Of a stretch of DNA of 64,000 nt, positions 39,101 through 48,804 are shown piece after piece. The translations under genes and the position numbers were made by a program. The notes beneath the pieces are model-generated. The model was given only the letters and a program-made list of their open reading frames with translations. It was not told the DNA's origin and did no database searches. The stretch covers positions 1 through 64,000 of the forward strand of contig NZ_JAGFXZ010000011.1 of assembly GCF_019038395.1 (NCBI RefSeq). Reading direction: 5' to 3'. Numbering within the stretch: the first letter of the stretch is position 1; each line of letters opens with the position of its first letter. The stretch comes from Acinetobacter sp. BY419 (lineage in GTDB: Bacteria > Pseudomonadota > Gammaproteobacteria > Pseudomonadales > Moraxellaceae).

Positions 39101-39636
39101 ATCTGGAAAATACCGTTGAACAGCTACAAGCTGCAATGAAAAGTATTGACCAGGAAACCCGCAAACTGTTCATGCACACTTTTGATCAGGTCAATGCCGA
39201 ACTGCAAAACCTGTTTCCTAAAGTGTTTGAAGGTGGTGAGGCGAGTTTAGGTCTTGAAGATGGATGGCAATCGGGTGTAAAACTAATGGCCCGACCACCA
39301 GGTAAGCGTAACAGCTCATTGGCTTTGCTCTCTGGTGGGGAAAAGGCCCTCACTGCATTGGCATTGGTATTCGCGATTTTTCGCTTAAATCCGGCACCTT
39401 TTTGTGTATTGGATGAAGTAGATGCACCACTAGATGATGCCAATGTGGGACGTTTTTGTAATTTAGTCAAAGAGCTTTCTGAGCACGTGCAATTTATTTA
39501 TATTACCCATAATAAACTTGCAATGATGATGGCGACTGATCTTTTAGGTGTAACCATGCCTGAACCGGGAACCTCAAAATTAGTGACAGTAAATTTGGAA
39601 CAGGCAAAAGAATACGGCTTAGCTGCGGAGGTATAA
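36184..39636 (+). CDS. smc: Chromosome segregation protein SMC
   Basis: SMC is the ATPase of bacterial condensin and works with ScpA and ScpB; scpB lies at the right end of this window. It has 1150 residues. The head half has Walker A GPNGCGKSN near residue 32. It is followed by long Gln-rich coiled coils, a hinge at about 515-640 and the returning coil. The C-terminal head half has the signature LSGGEKALTALALVFAIFR and Walker B VLDEVDAPLDD. The ATG at 36184 follows AGGA; the frame is open upstream to 36148, overlapping the GntR gene. The stop is one base from the zipA start. Confidence 0.96.
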   Translation: MRLSSLKLSGFKSFADSTTLHFKDNRTAVVGPNGCGKSNVIDAIRWVMGESSARQLRGGSMQDVIFTGTAKRKPVGMASVELRFDNTYGKLGGAYNAYNELAVRRQVNRDGKSEYFLNGSKCRRRDITDIFLGTGLGPRSYAIIEQGMINRLVDAKPEEMRIYIEEAAGVSRYQARRRETMLHLDHTTQNLSRLEDIASELKSQLKTLKRQSESAIQYKELEGQIRTIKIEILSFQCEQSQRLQEEYTLEMNTLGDKFKLVRSELTTVEHDLGSTSELFQRLIQQSTPLQSEWQQAEKKLAELEITLQQKQSLLEQNSTSLIKLEQQKAQTKERLQLIELQLDTLEQQSEEQQAQLQQQDGQSQAHSQNLTDLKSRHSTVATQFAQIKTQVEQQQQRKLQMLAQSEQLAKNIERIEQQKQTLQQQNTQIQQQAQQDELEQYQRDKVETELQLLKFEAQRTVLQDQLNQVQTEQAEQQQRLMQLKSEIQVLHSEKKNLSQLLTKANPHIKADAVQLMHVLKLKDAGKIHASLIEKFLAKWLSAQILAEGENFLEKNARQLKQYAVQDKIQITDIMCLADWIESPHFSLWRQVAVVESLTDALKLQTELLQGQSLLSLDGYHVGPDWVIALDYDEASQAGQGALSHRIRLDEIELQLSVLKAQLEQAEQQLPELNDQIREFQSQIQGVSEQQKYAQKQLQQFDVNIAKVQSSAQAFALQKQQLQHQLQQLDEQLEEDAMQKDDLEIDLHALNIKLEQALPNYKILQFQLEELSAQLDDSQQLSQQAQQELELLRRQSVQSQQQIELLQKDQVFLKEQSQQITAQIEQAKKFVDPVQLELPALQRQFNEQAQITEKLQKTWEDWQIELNQVQSKQQQLTEQRHSFQQQDEKLRGTLEEKRLAWQAAKSDLQHYSEQLKELNHDVISGLNIDIKAHQAKLEKAQAQFDKLGAVNLAASEEYEEVSKRYEELSHQMQDLENTVEQLQAAMKSIDQETRKLFMHTFDQVNAELQNLFPKVFEGGEASLGLEDGWQSGVKLMARPPGKRNSSLALLSGGEKALTALALVFAIFRLNPAPFCVLDEVDAPLDDANVGRFCNLVKELSEHVQFIYITHNKLAMMMATDLLGVTMPEPGTSKLVTVNLEQAKEYGLAAEV

Positions 39637-39637
39637 T

Positions 39638-42803
<3,166 letters not shown>

Positions 42804-42833
42804 TGAGCTTGGAATTTGATTAAATCACAGTGA

Positions 42834-42864
42834 TTAAAAAGCCACCTGAAGGTGGCTTTTTAAT
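42834..42864. terminator. Terminator between ligA and the reductase gene
   Basis: AAAAAGCCACCT / AGGTGGCTTTTT hairpin with A and T tracts on both sides, placed between convergent genes. Confidence 0.9.
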
Positions 42865-42873
42865 ATGGAAATT

Positions 42874-43941
42874 TTAAGGAATATATTTTTTTACCACACC
42901 ATCATCAAGCAATTGCTGGAAATGTTCCACCAGACTTTCTTTGACCGGACGATATTCAATCCCCAGTTCATCTTTGCTCTTTTGCGCACTAAAGTAAATT
43001 GGATAGCCCATATTCAGTTCAACAAACTTCGGGCTAAAACCTGCCAATGGTCCAAAGAGTTTAAAGGCTGCTTTCGGCAACTGATTACGCGGGAACGGGA
43101 ATTTATTGCCAAAGTGTGCGCGTAGAATTTGACCCATTTCAAGCAAGCTCAAGCTTTCACTACAAATGATATAACGCCCTTGGGCCTTCGGATCGAATGC
43201 AGCACGGAGATGCGCTTCGGCCACATCTTGCACATCCACGACGCCATTCCACATCGGTGGAACGCCGAGTAGCGTCATGCCATTGGCGAATTGCTGCAAG
43301 ACTTCGACACTGCCAGATTGAGTGTTTGGGGTTAGGGATTTGCCAAAGACCAGTGCTGGATTGATACAAACGAGTGTCCAGCGATCCTGTGCTTCTGCCA
43401 TCTCCCAGGCTTTACGTTCAGCGGCGACTTTTGAATAGGGATAAGGCTGATGCGTTTCTGAGCTGGTGCTATTCCAGTGTGATTCATCAAAACGATTAGT
43501 TTTCGTCTGGAGAATATCGATCGCATCGCCATAAGTAGACGCAATACTTGAGGTCACAATTACGCGTTTAACCGAAGCAGTTTGATTTACTGTGTTTAAA
43601 ACATTTTCAGTGCCTATGACGGCAGGTTCAACAATATCTTTCACGGCATCTTTATAATTGGTCACCACAAAAGGTGAGGCCATATGAAAGACAATCTCGC
43701 AGCCTTGCATGGCCTCAGCAAAAGAACCAGGACTCAATAGATTGGCCTGAAATAACTTTAAGCTGCCTGGGCTGCTTTCAGCAATTTTTTCTAAGTGAGC
43801 AAAACTTTTATGTTTATTCAGATCACGCACCGTGGCATGGACAGTGTGCCCCTTTTCGAGTAATTGTTTAATGACCCAACTGGCAATATAGCCTGTGGCG
43901 CCTGTAACGAGGATCGGTGTTGTTGTTGTCTTGGTATTCAT
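42874..43941 (-). CDS. NAD(P)-dependent SDR reductase of the dihydroflavonol-reductase-like group
   Basis: This extended short-chain dehydrogenase has about 355 residues. The N-terminal nucleotide-binding motif is VTGATGYIASWVIKQLLE. HATVRDL then indicates NADP preference. The catalytic Tyr-Lys is in YPYSKVAAERKAWE. The group includes ketoreductases and methylglyoxal/aldehyde reductases, so the substrate is open. The ATG at 43941 (MNTKTTTTPILVTG) has GAAGA upstream; an ATG at 43965 has no site. It is convergent with ligA. The 314-base gap to rlmF on the other side shows only AT-rich sequence and a five-bp hairpin near 44196. Confidence 0.86.
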   Translation of the reverse strand: MNTKTTTTPILVTGATGYIASWVIKQLLEKGHTVHATVRDLNKHKSFAHLEKIAESSPGSLKLFQANLLSPGSFAEAMQGCEIVFHMASPFVVTNYKDAVKDIVEPAVIGTENVLNTVNQTASVKRVIVTSSIASTYGDAIDILQTKTNRFDESHWNSTSSETHQPYPYSKVAAERKAWEMAEAQDRWTLVCINPALVFGKSLTPNTQSGSVEVLQQFANGMTLLGVPPMWNGVVDVQDVAEAHLRAAFDPKAQGRYIICSESLSLLEMGQILRAHFGNKFPFPRNQLPKAAFKLFGPLAGFSPKFVELNMGYPIYFSAQKSKDELGIEYRPVKESLVEHFQQLLDDGVVKKYIP

Positions 43942-44255
43942 ATTCTTCAACTTTAATTGACTCATTTTGTTTGTATCATATTGATCATATTCACTCTTGT
44001 CTTCGATTAATTAAAAAATAGATTTTCATTATTGACTTTCATGTGTTCTAAATGAAGAAGAGATCTCATGTGCACGATGCAAAAAACTATTTTTCGCTTA
44101 TTTCAAAATGATAAGATTTGGCGAGTGTGGGACAGACAAATAAAAGGATAGGGTCGTCATCGTGAGTTGAATTCACGTACAATATCGATTCATTTGCAGG
44201 TATAGATCCTGCCTTATCAGATGATTCTGTTCTCTCGTTGATTATTGGCATACAC

Positions 44256-45230
44256 ATGGCGCAAGCAAAGAAATCTTTTCCGCAACAAAAATCGGAATTA
44301 CATGCACGAAATCTGCATCGTAGTCATTACGATTTTCCTCAGTTAATCAAGCGTTGTCCGGAACTTGCCCCTTTTGTCAGCCCAAATAAATATAACGATC
44401 TTTCAGTGGATTTTTCTGATCCACACGCTGTGAAAATGCTCAATAAAGCATTGCTCAAGCATTTTTATGGCATTCAATATTGGGATATTCCTCAAGATTT
44501 TCTTTGCCCACCTATTCCGGGTAGAGCCGACTATATCCACTATTTGGCTGACTTGTTGAGTGCCAACAATAAAGGTCAGATCCCAACAGGATACGCAGTT
44601 CAAGTGTTAGATATTGGGGTTGGCGCGAACTGTATTTATCCGATCATTGGTCATCGTAGCTATGGTTGGAAATTTGTCGGCTCAGACATTCATTCTGCAT
44701 CCGTTAAAAGTGCTCAATGTATTGTGCAGGCAAATCCGAACCTAAGTAAGGGGATTCAGATTCGATTGCAGAAGACATCGAACCATATTTTCAACGGTGT
44801 AATTAAACCCTCAGATCGTTTTGATTTGACAATGTGTAACCCGCCATTTCATGCCTCGCAAGATGAAGCAAACGCCACAGCAACTCAAAAATTAAGAAAA
44901 CTTGGCAAACCGGTTGATCGGACGAAGGTGGTGTTAAACTTTGGCGGGCAAAAAAACGAGTTATGGTGTGACGGTGGCGAAGAACGCTTTGTCTGTCAGA
45001 TGGTACAAGAGAGCATACCGTTTGCTGAGCAATGTCTTTGGTTTAGTACACTCGTTTCCAAGAAAACAACATTGCCTGTGCTCTTAAATGCGTTGCGTAA
45101 CAGCGGAGCAGTGGATGTGAAAACCATTAAAATGACGCAGGGGCAAAAAGAGAGCCGTTTTGTTGCTTGGACTTTTCTAGATTCAAAGCAACAGCAAGCG
45201 TGGAAAAATGCGCGTTGGACTTCAGCTTAA
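44256..45230 (+). CDS. rlmF: 23S rRNA (adenine1618-N6)-methyltransferase RlmF
   Basis: RlmF methylates A1618 of 23S rRNA. The 324-residue protein has the N-terminal HARNLHRSHYDFPQLI, the SAM motif LDIGVGANCIYP and the catalytic NPPF in TMCNPPFHAS. The final third carries the AWTF-type end. The frame is open to a TTG at 44238, but the ATG at 44256 (MAQAKKSFPQQ) is more likely; neither has a clear ribosome-binding site. It stands alone. Confidence 0.93.
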   Translation: MAQAKKSFPQQKSELHARNLHRSHYDFPQLIKRCPELAPFVSPNKYNDLSVDFSDPHAVKMLNKALLKHFYGIQYWDIPQDFLCPPIPGRADYIHYLADLLSANNKGQIPTGYAVQVLDIGVGANCIYPIIGHRSYGWKFVGSDIHSASVKSAQCIVQANPNLSKGIQIRLQKTSNHIFNGVIKPSDRFDLTMCNPPFHASQDEANATATQKLRKLGKPVDRTKVVLNFGGQKNELWCDGGEERFVCQMVQESIPFAEQCLWFSTLVSKKTTLPVLLNALRNSGAVDVKTIKMTQGQKESRFVAWTFLDSKQQQAWKNARWTSA

Positions 45231-45255
45231 GCTTATCCTCGCTAGGGATAAGTGC

Positions 45256-45381
45256 ATGAGTAAGATTTTGCTTGTTTATGCGAATGAACAAGTTCAAGTT
45301 CGCTTAGATAAAACTGATACTGATGCGCTAAGCGTTTGTTATTTGATTGGCATACAGTTCAGTGAAGATATGCCACCATGA
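45256..45381 (+). CDS. Possible 41-residue small protein, unknown
   Basis: In the 388-base rlmF-bfr gap an ATG at 45256 has AGGGA 7 bases upstream and opens a 41-codon frame (MSKILLVYANEQVQVRLDKT...). The Shine-Dalgarno sits in the right arm of a hairpin, CTTATCC-TCGCTAG-GGATAAG (45232-45252). I do not recognise the product. The frame could be chance; nothing else in 45382-45618 is coding. Confidence 0.25.
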   Translation: MSKILLVYANEQVQVRLDKTDTDALSVCYLIGIQFSEDMPP

Positions 45382-45618
45382 TTTTAAATCTAGTTACAAA
45401 AAACCAATACGCTATAAAAGTACCTTGATCCTGTTAATCTAAGTTAGGTACTGAGTGCAACATGTTGTTTTCTAAATGGGAATTATGTGGCTTGGAGGTG
45501 TAAATGCAAGTACTTCTCATTATAATTTTATAAAAATCATATATTTACGAAATATTTATTTTGCATTCAGTTCGGCTTTTCTTCATAATAAGTCTATAAA
45601 TGCTTGGGAGTGATAAAA

Positions 45619-46083
45619 ATGCGCGGTAATCTAGAAGTCGTAGCTTATTTAAATATGTTGATCGGTGGCGAACTGTCTGCGCGTGATCAATATTTAATTC
45701 ACTCTCGTATGTATGAAGATTGGGGCTTAAGCAAAATCTTTGAACGTATCGATCATGAGATGCAAGAAGAAACCGCACACGCAGATGCGCTCATTCGTCG
45801 GGTTTTGTTCCTTGAGGGCACACCCAATATGAACCGAGATGACATTAACGTGGGTCATGATGTGGTGAGCTGTTTAAAGGCAGATTTGGCATTGGAATAT
45901 CATGTACGTGAAAAATTAGCACAAGGCGTTAAACTCTGTGAAGAAAAAGGCGATTACGTAACACGTGATATGCTGCGTCAGCAAATGTCAGATACTGAAG
46001 AAGATCATACCTATTGGCTCGAGAAACAATTAGGTTTAATCGAACTGATCGGCCTGCAAAATTATATTCAGTCACAGATGTAA
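45619..46083 (+). CDS. bfr: Bacterioferritin family iron-storage protein lacking the haem-ligand Met
   Basis: This ferritin-fold protein of 154 residues forms 24-mers that store iron. The ferroxidase ligands line up with E. coli Bfr: E18 (GGEL), E51 and H54 (EETAHAD), E93, E127 and H130 (EEDH). At the position of the E. coli haem ligand M52 this protein has Thr (EETAH in place of DEMKH), so it should not bind haem in the usual way. A Met lies four residues earlier. GGGAGTG precedes the ATG at 45619; the frame is open to 45604. A terminator follows. It could form mixed shells with another Bfr elsewhere. Confidence 0.9.
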   Translation: MRGNLEVVAYLNMLIGGELSARDQYLIHSRMYEDWGLSKIFERIDHEMQEETAHADALIRRVLFLEGTPNMNRDDINVGHDVVSCLKADLALEYHVREKLAQGVKLCEEKGDYVTRDMLRQQMSDTEEDHTYWLEKQLGLIELIGLQNYIQSQM

Positions 46084-46095
46084 AACCGGATGAAT

Positions 46096-46127
46096 TAAAA
46101 AACCCAGCATGCGCTGGGTTTTTTAAT
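46096..46127. terminator. Bidirectional terminator between bfr and exbD
   Basis: AAAAAACCCAGC / GCTGGGTTTTTT palindrome with an ATGC loop, between two convergent genes. Confidence 0.9.
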
Positions 46128-46140
46128 ATGTTGTAAATAA

Positions 46141-46557
46141 TTAGTTGTTATTACTCATAATTCCAATTTTTTTGACATCCAGACGTTGTGCTGCTGCCAT
46201 CACCATCGCGATATGCTTGTATTCAGTAGTACGATCCGCTTTGATTTTAATCTGGTCCTGATCTGCCTTTCTGGCCACTATCTGAAAAAGCACTTCCAGA
46301 GCCTGAGGGCTTGCTACGGGCTGTTCATTCCAGAAAATCTTGCCTTGTGCATCGAGACGTAATTCCACCAGCTCAGGCGGTTTTTCATCTGTTACAGGCG
46401 GGGTTCCATTCGGCAGATCGATATTAATCGAGTTATTTGGTAACGGAATCGTGATAATAAACATAATCAACAAGACCAGCATGACATCAATCAGTGGGGT
46501 CATGTTGACATCTAACATTACATCATCATCTTGATTTGAACCAACATTCATACCCAT
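46141..46557 (-). CDS. exbD: Biopolymer transport protein ExbD (second copy)
   Basis: This 138-residue ExbD/TolR family protein has a single N-terminal membrane helix with the proton-pathway Asp in DVNMTPLIDVMLVLLIMFII, followed by a periplasmic domain (about 45-135). With ExbB it powers TonB from the proton motive force. It is the last of a four-gene set tonB-exbB-exbD-exbD on the minus strand, 21 bases after the first exbD. Two different ExbD subunits in one operon is seen in several TonB systems with specialised receptors. Confidence 0.92.
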   Translation of the reverse strand: MGMNVGSNQDDDVMLDVNMTPLIDVMLVLLIMFIITIPLPNNSINIDLPNGTPPVTDEKPPELVELRLDAQGKIFWNEQPVASPQALEVLFQIVARKADQDQIKIKADRTTEYKHIAMVMAAAQRLDVKKIGIMSNNN

Positions 46558-46578
46558 AAACTTAATCCTTCTTTGTGC

Positions 46579-47007
46579 TTAAGGTGTAGCGGGCGGAGTG
46601 GTGACAAAAGCAATTTTGCCAATACCGGCCTGTTGGGTGGTGCTAATAACCTGATCAATCGCCTCATAAGGTGTTAACTGGTCCCCACGAATATGCACCT
46701 CAGGCTGAGGCGTCTTTTGTGCCTCGGCCTGTAAGCGGGTTAATAAAACTGTTTTATCTGCGATATAGATTTCGTTCCAGAAAATATCGCCAGCTTTATT
46801 GACTGCCAGCTGAACATTTTCTGGTTTGGTTTCATACGGTACATTTCTTTCTTCGGGTAGATCGACAGGTACGGTATGAATGGCAACCGGTACAGTAATC
46901 AGGAAGATAATGAGCAGAACCAGCATAATATCAACCAAAGGTGTGGTATTAATGGTACCAATTACCTCATCATCATCGCTGTCGTTTGAATTGACCATCA
47001 TTCCCAT
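46579..47007 (-). CDS. exbD: Biopolymer transport protein ExbD (first copy)
   Basis: This is a 142-residue ExbD family protein. The membrane helix carries the conserved Asp in NTTPLVDIMLVLLIIFLI, followed by a periplasmic domain. It differs from the second copy in both the acidic N-terminus (NDSDDDEVIGT) and the C-terminus, so the two are old paralogues and not a recent duplication. It is 16 bases after exbB and cotranscribed. Confidence 0.92.
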   Translation of the reverse strand: MGMMVNSNDSDDDEVIGTINTTPLVDIMLVLLIIFLITVPVAIHTVPVDLPEERNVPYETKPENVQLAVNKAGDIFWNEIYIADKTVLLTRLQAEAQKTPQPEVHIRGDQLTPYEAIDQVISTTQQAGIGKIAFVTTPPATP

Positions 47008-47023
47008 GGCTGATACCTCACTC

Positions 47024-47914
47024 TTACTTCACGTCACGATTAACAGGGTTATTGGTGGTGATTTCACCGCTGAGTAATACCGCGTGCAAATCAGAACCAA
47101 AAGTACGCACTTCTTCCATGACCGCTTTATTCCGGCGAGTTAACCAGTTGTAGCCGAGTACTGCCGGTACTGCGACTGCCAGACCGATTGCAGTCATGAT
47201 CAGTGCCTCACCAACTGGACCTGCCACTTTATCAATCGAAGCCTGACCAGAAACACCAATCGCGGTAAGCGCGTGGTAAATCCCCCAAACCGTACCAAAC
47301 AGGCCAACAAAGGGTGCAGTAGAACCGACTGTCGCAAGGAAGGCCAGACCGCCACTCAGATGGTTCTGGATTTTGTCGATTGCACGGGAAATTGAGATAG
47401 TGACCCAGGTGTTGAAATCAATACGCTCAAGTAAATTGCCACCATGATTTTTGGTTGACTTGATGCCTTTTTCCGCAATAAAACGGTAGACGCTGGCTTC
47501 ATCCAGATTCTCGGTAGCATTATCCAGAGAAGAGGACTCCCAGAAGGTATTTTCAGCTTGCTTGGCCTGTTTGCGTATTTTGCCTTGTTGCAGGGATTTG
47601 CTGATCATGATGTACCAGGTGCCGATCGACATGATTAATAGAATAAACAGGGTAATCTTTGAAACAATATCACCTTCTCTCCACATGGCTTCCAATCCAT
47701 AAGGATTATAAGCTGGCTCTTCGGCTACGGGTTCAGCCGGAAGTGGTGGCGGGGTGGGTGTTGCCGCTGTTGCAGCTGTTGTTTCAGTGACTGCACTTGT
47801 ATTTGGCGTAGCCGACTGTTCTGCAAAAACTGCTTGCAAAGGCAATAATGTACTGATGGCAATTACACCGGCAGCGGTCATATTTTTTAAAGGTTTTAGT
47901 GATTTTTTCATCAT
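47024..47914 (-). CDS. exbB: MotA/TolQ/ExbB proton channel family protein ExbB
   Basis: This 296-residue member of the ExbB/TolQ family has an extended N-terminus: a signal-like segment (about 10-31, ends in QAVFA), then a Thr/Ala/Pro-rich stretch to about 70. The three-helix channel domain follows, with STAPFVGLFGTVWGIYHAL and GPVGEALIMTAIGLAVAVPA. The longer N-terminus with a Pro-rich linker is a feature of this subgroup. AGGAGATCC before the clustered ATGs gives a strong start. It lies 36 bases after tonB. Confidence 0.92.
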   Translation of the reverse strand: MMKKSLKPLKNMTAAGVIAISTLLPLQAVFAEQSATPNTSAVTETTAATAATPTPPPLPAEPVAEEPAYNPYGLEAMWREGDIVSKITLFILLIMSIGTWYIMISKSLQQGKIRKQAKQAENTFWESSSLDNATENLDEASVYRFIAEKGIKSTKNHGGNLLERIDFNTWVTISISRAIDKIQNHLSGGLAFLATVGSTAPFVGLFGTVWGIYHALTAIGVSGQASIDKVAGPVGEALIMTAIGLAVAVPAVLGYNWLTRRNKAVMEEVRTFGSDLHAVLLSGEITTNNPVNRDVK

Positions 47915-47950
47915 GGATCTCCTGATTTTTTTCTTTATCTGTTGTATCTG

Positions 47951-48658
47951 TTAGTCAAGGCTAAATTCATATGGAATTTCATACCAGGATGCTTGTGGCT
48001 CGCCATTTTTCATAGCTGGCTTGAATGTACATAAGCTAAATGCTTTAGAGGCAGCACGGTCTAAGGTGCGGTCACCACTAGAACGTTTTACTTTTGCTTC
48101 TTGAACGTTTCCTGTTGCATCAACAAATACGGAAATTACTACCTCGCCCGTAATTTCACTCATTGCTGCTTCACGAGGGTAGGGAGGTTTTTTACATCCA
48201 GCTTCACCTTCAGAAACACCACGAGTGACTCCAGAAGGCTGAGGTGGAGCTGGTGCTGGAGCGGCTGCGACAACAGGAGCCGGGGCTGCTACTGGACTTG
48301 GCGAAGGACTTGCTGCAACAGGTATAGGTACTGCAACAGTTGTTGGTTGAGTCGGCGTTGGAAGTGTTTTCTGTACAGGAACTACTTTTTCAACCGGTTT
48401 CACCTCAGGCACTTGTGCCACTTTCTCCACTATTTTGGGTGGTTCAGGTGGTGTTTCTTTTGGTGGTTCAGGTTCAGGCGGCTTAATATCCTGAATGATC
48501 ATCAGCTCTACCGGCTGTTCTGACGGCTTTATTATTTCTTTTGCCATACCAGCTATCAGCACCAGGCCCACCAGAATATGCAATAAAACCACCACCCCAA
48601 TACCAGTCAGTTTTTTGGCGGAGTTTTTTTCTAAGTCTTCAAACTTTGTGCCCATCAT
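47951..48658 (-). CDS. tonB: Energy transducer TonB
   Basis: TonB carries energy from ExbB/ExbD to outer-membrane receptors. It has 235 residues: one N-terminal membrane helix (about 15-40), a Pro-rich spacer with PEPEPPKETPPEPP and later Ala-Pro runs (about 55-145), and a C-terminal TonB domain (about 150-235). The domain holds YPREAAMSEITGEVVISVFVD and CTFKPAMKNGEP, and two Cys (GCKKPPY and LCTFKPA) that could form a disulfide. The second ATG (48655) has the better distance from AGGAG. Just downstream of the receptor gene. Confidence 0.93.
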   Translation of the reverse strand: MMGTKFEDLEKNSAKKLTGIGVVVLLHILVGLVLIAGMAKEIIKPSEQPVELMIIQDIKPPEPEPPKETPPEPPKIVEKVAQVPEVKPVEKVVPVQKTLPTPTQPTTVAVPIPVAASPSPSPVAAPAPVVAAAPAPAPPQPSGVTRGVSEGEAGCKKPPYPREAAMSEITGEVVISVFVDATGNVQEAKVKRSSGDRTLDRAASKAFSLCTFKPAMKNGEPQASWYEIPYEFSLD

Positions 48659-48766
48659 GACTCCTAGAATTTAAGACAAACAGGAAATAGTGCACTGATG
48701 AGAAAATTGTTTTTAGTTACAGGCAGCATTATTTTTTGTTTGACCAAAATTAAACGGGGAAAACTG

Positions 48767-48794
48767 CAAACACCGCTTGGCAGCAGTGTTTGCG
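48767..48794 (-). terminator. Hairpin between the TonB-dependent receptor and tonB
   Basis: GCAAACAC / GTGTTTGC arms around a 12-base loop; on the minus strand a short T stretch (AGTTTTC) follows. This may be a weak terminator or mRNA-stability hairpin that lowers tonB-exb expression relative to the receptor. Confidence 0.45.
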
Positions 48795-48804
48795 AAGTGA
48801 TTAA

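Noticed and set aside
48101-48523. 140-codon plus-strand frame across tonB, rich in Trp, Arg and Cys
   Set aside because: It is the antisense of the Pro/Ala-rich TonB spacer and has the skewed composition of such shadows.
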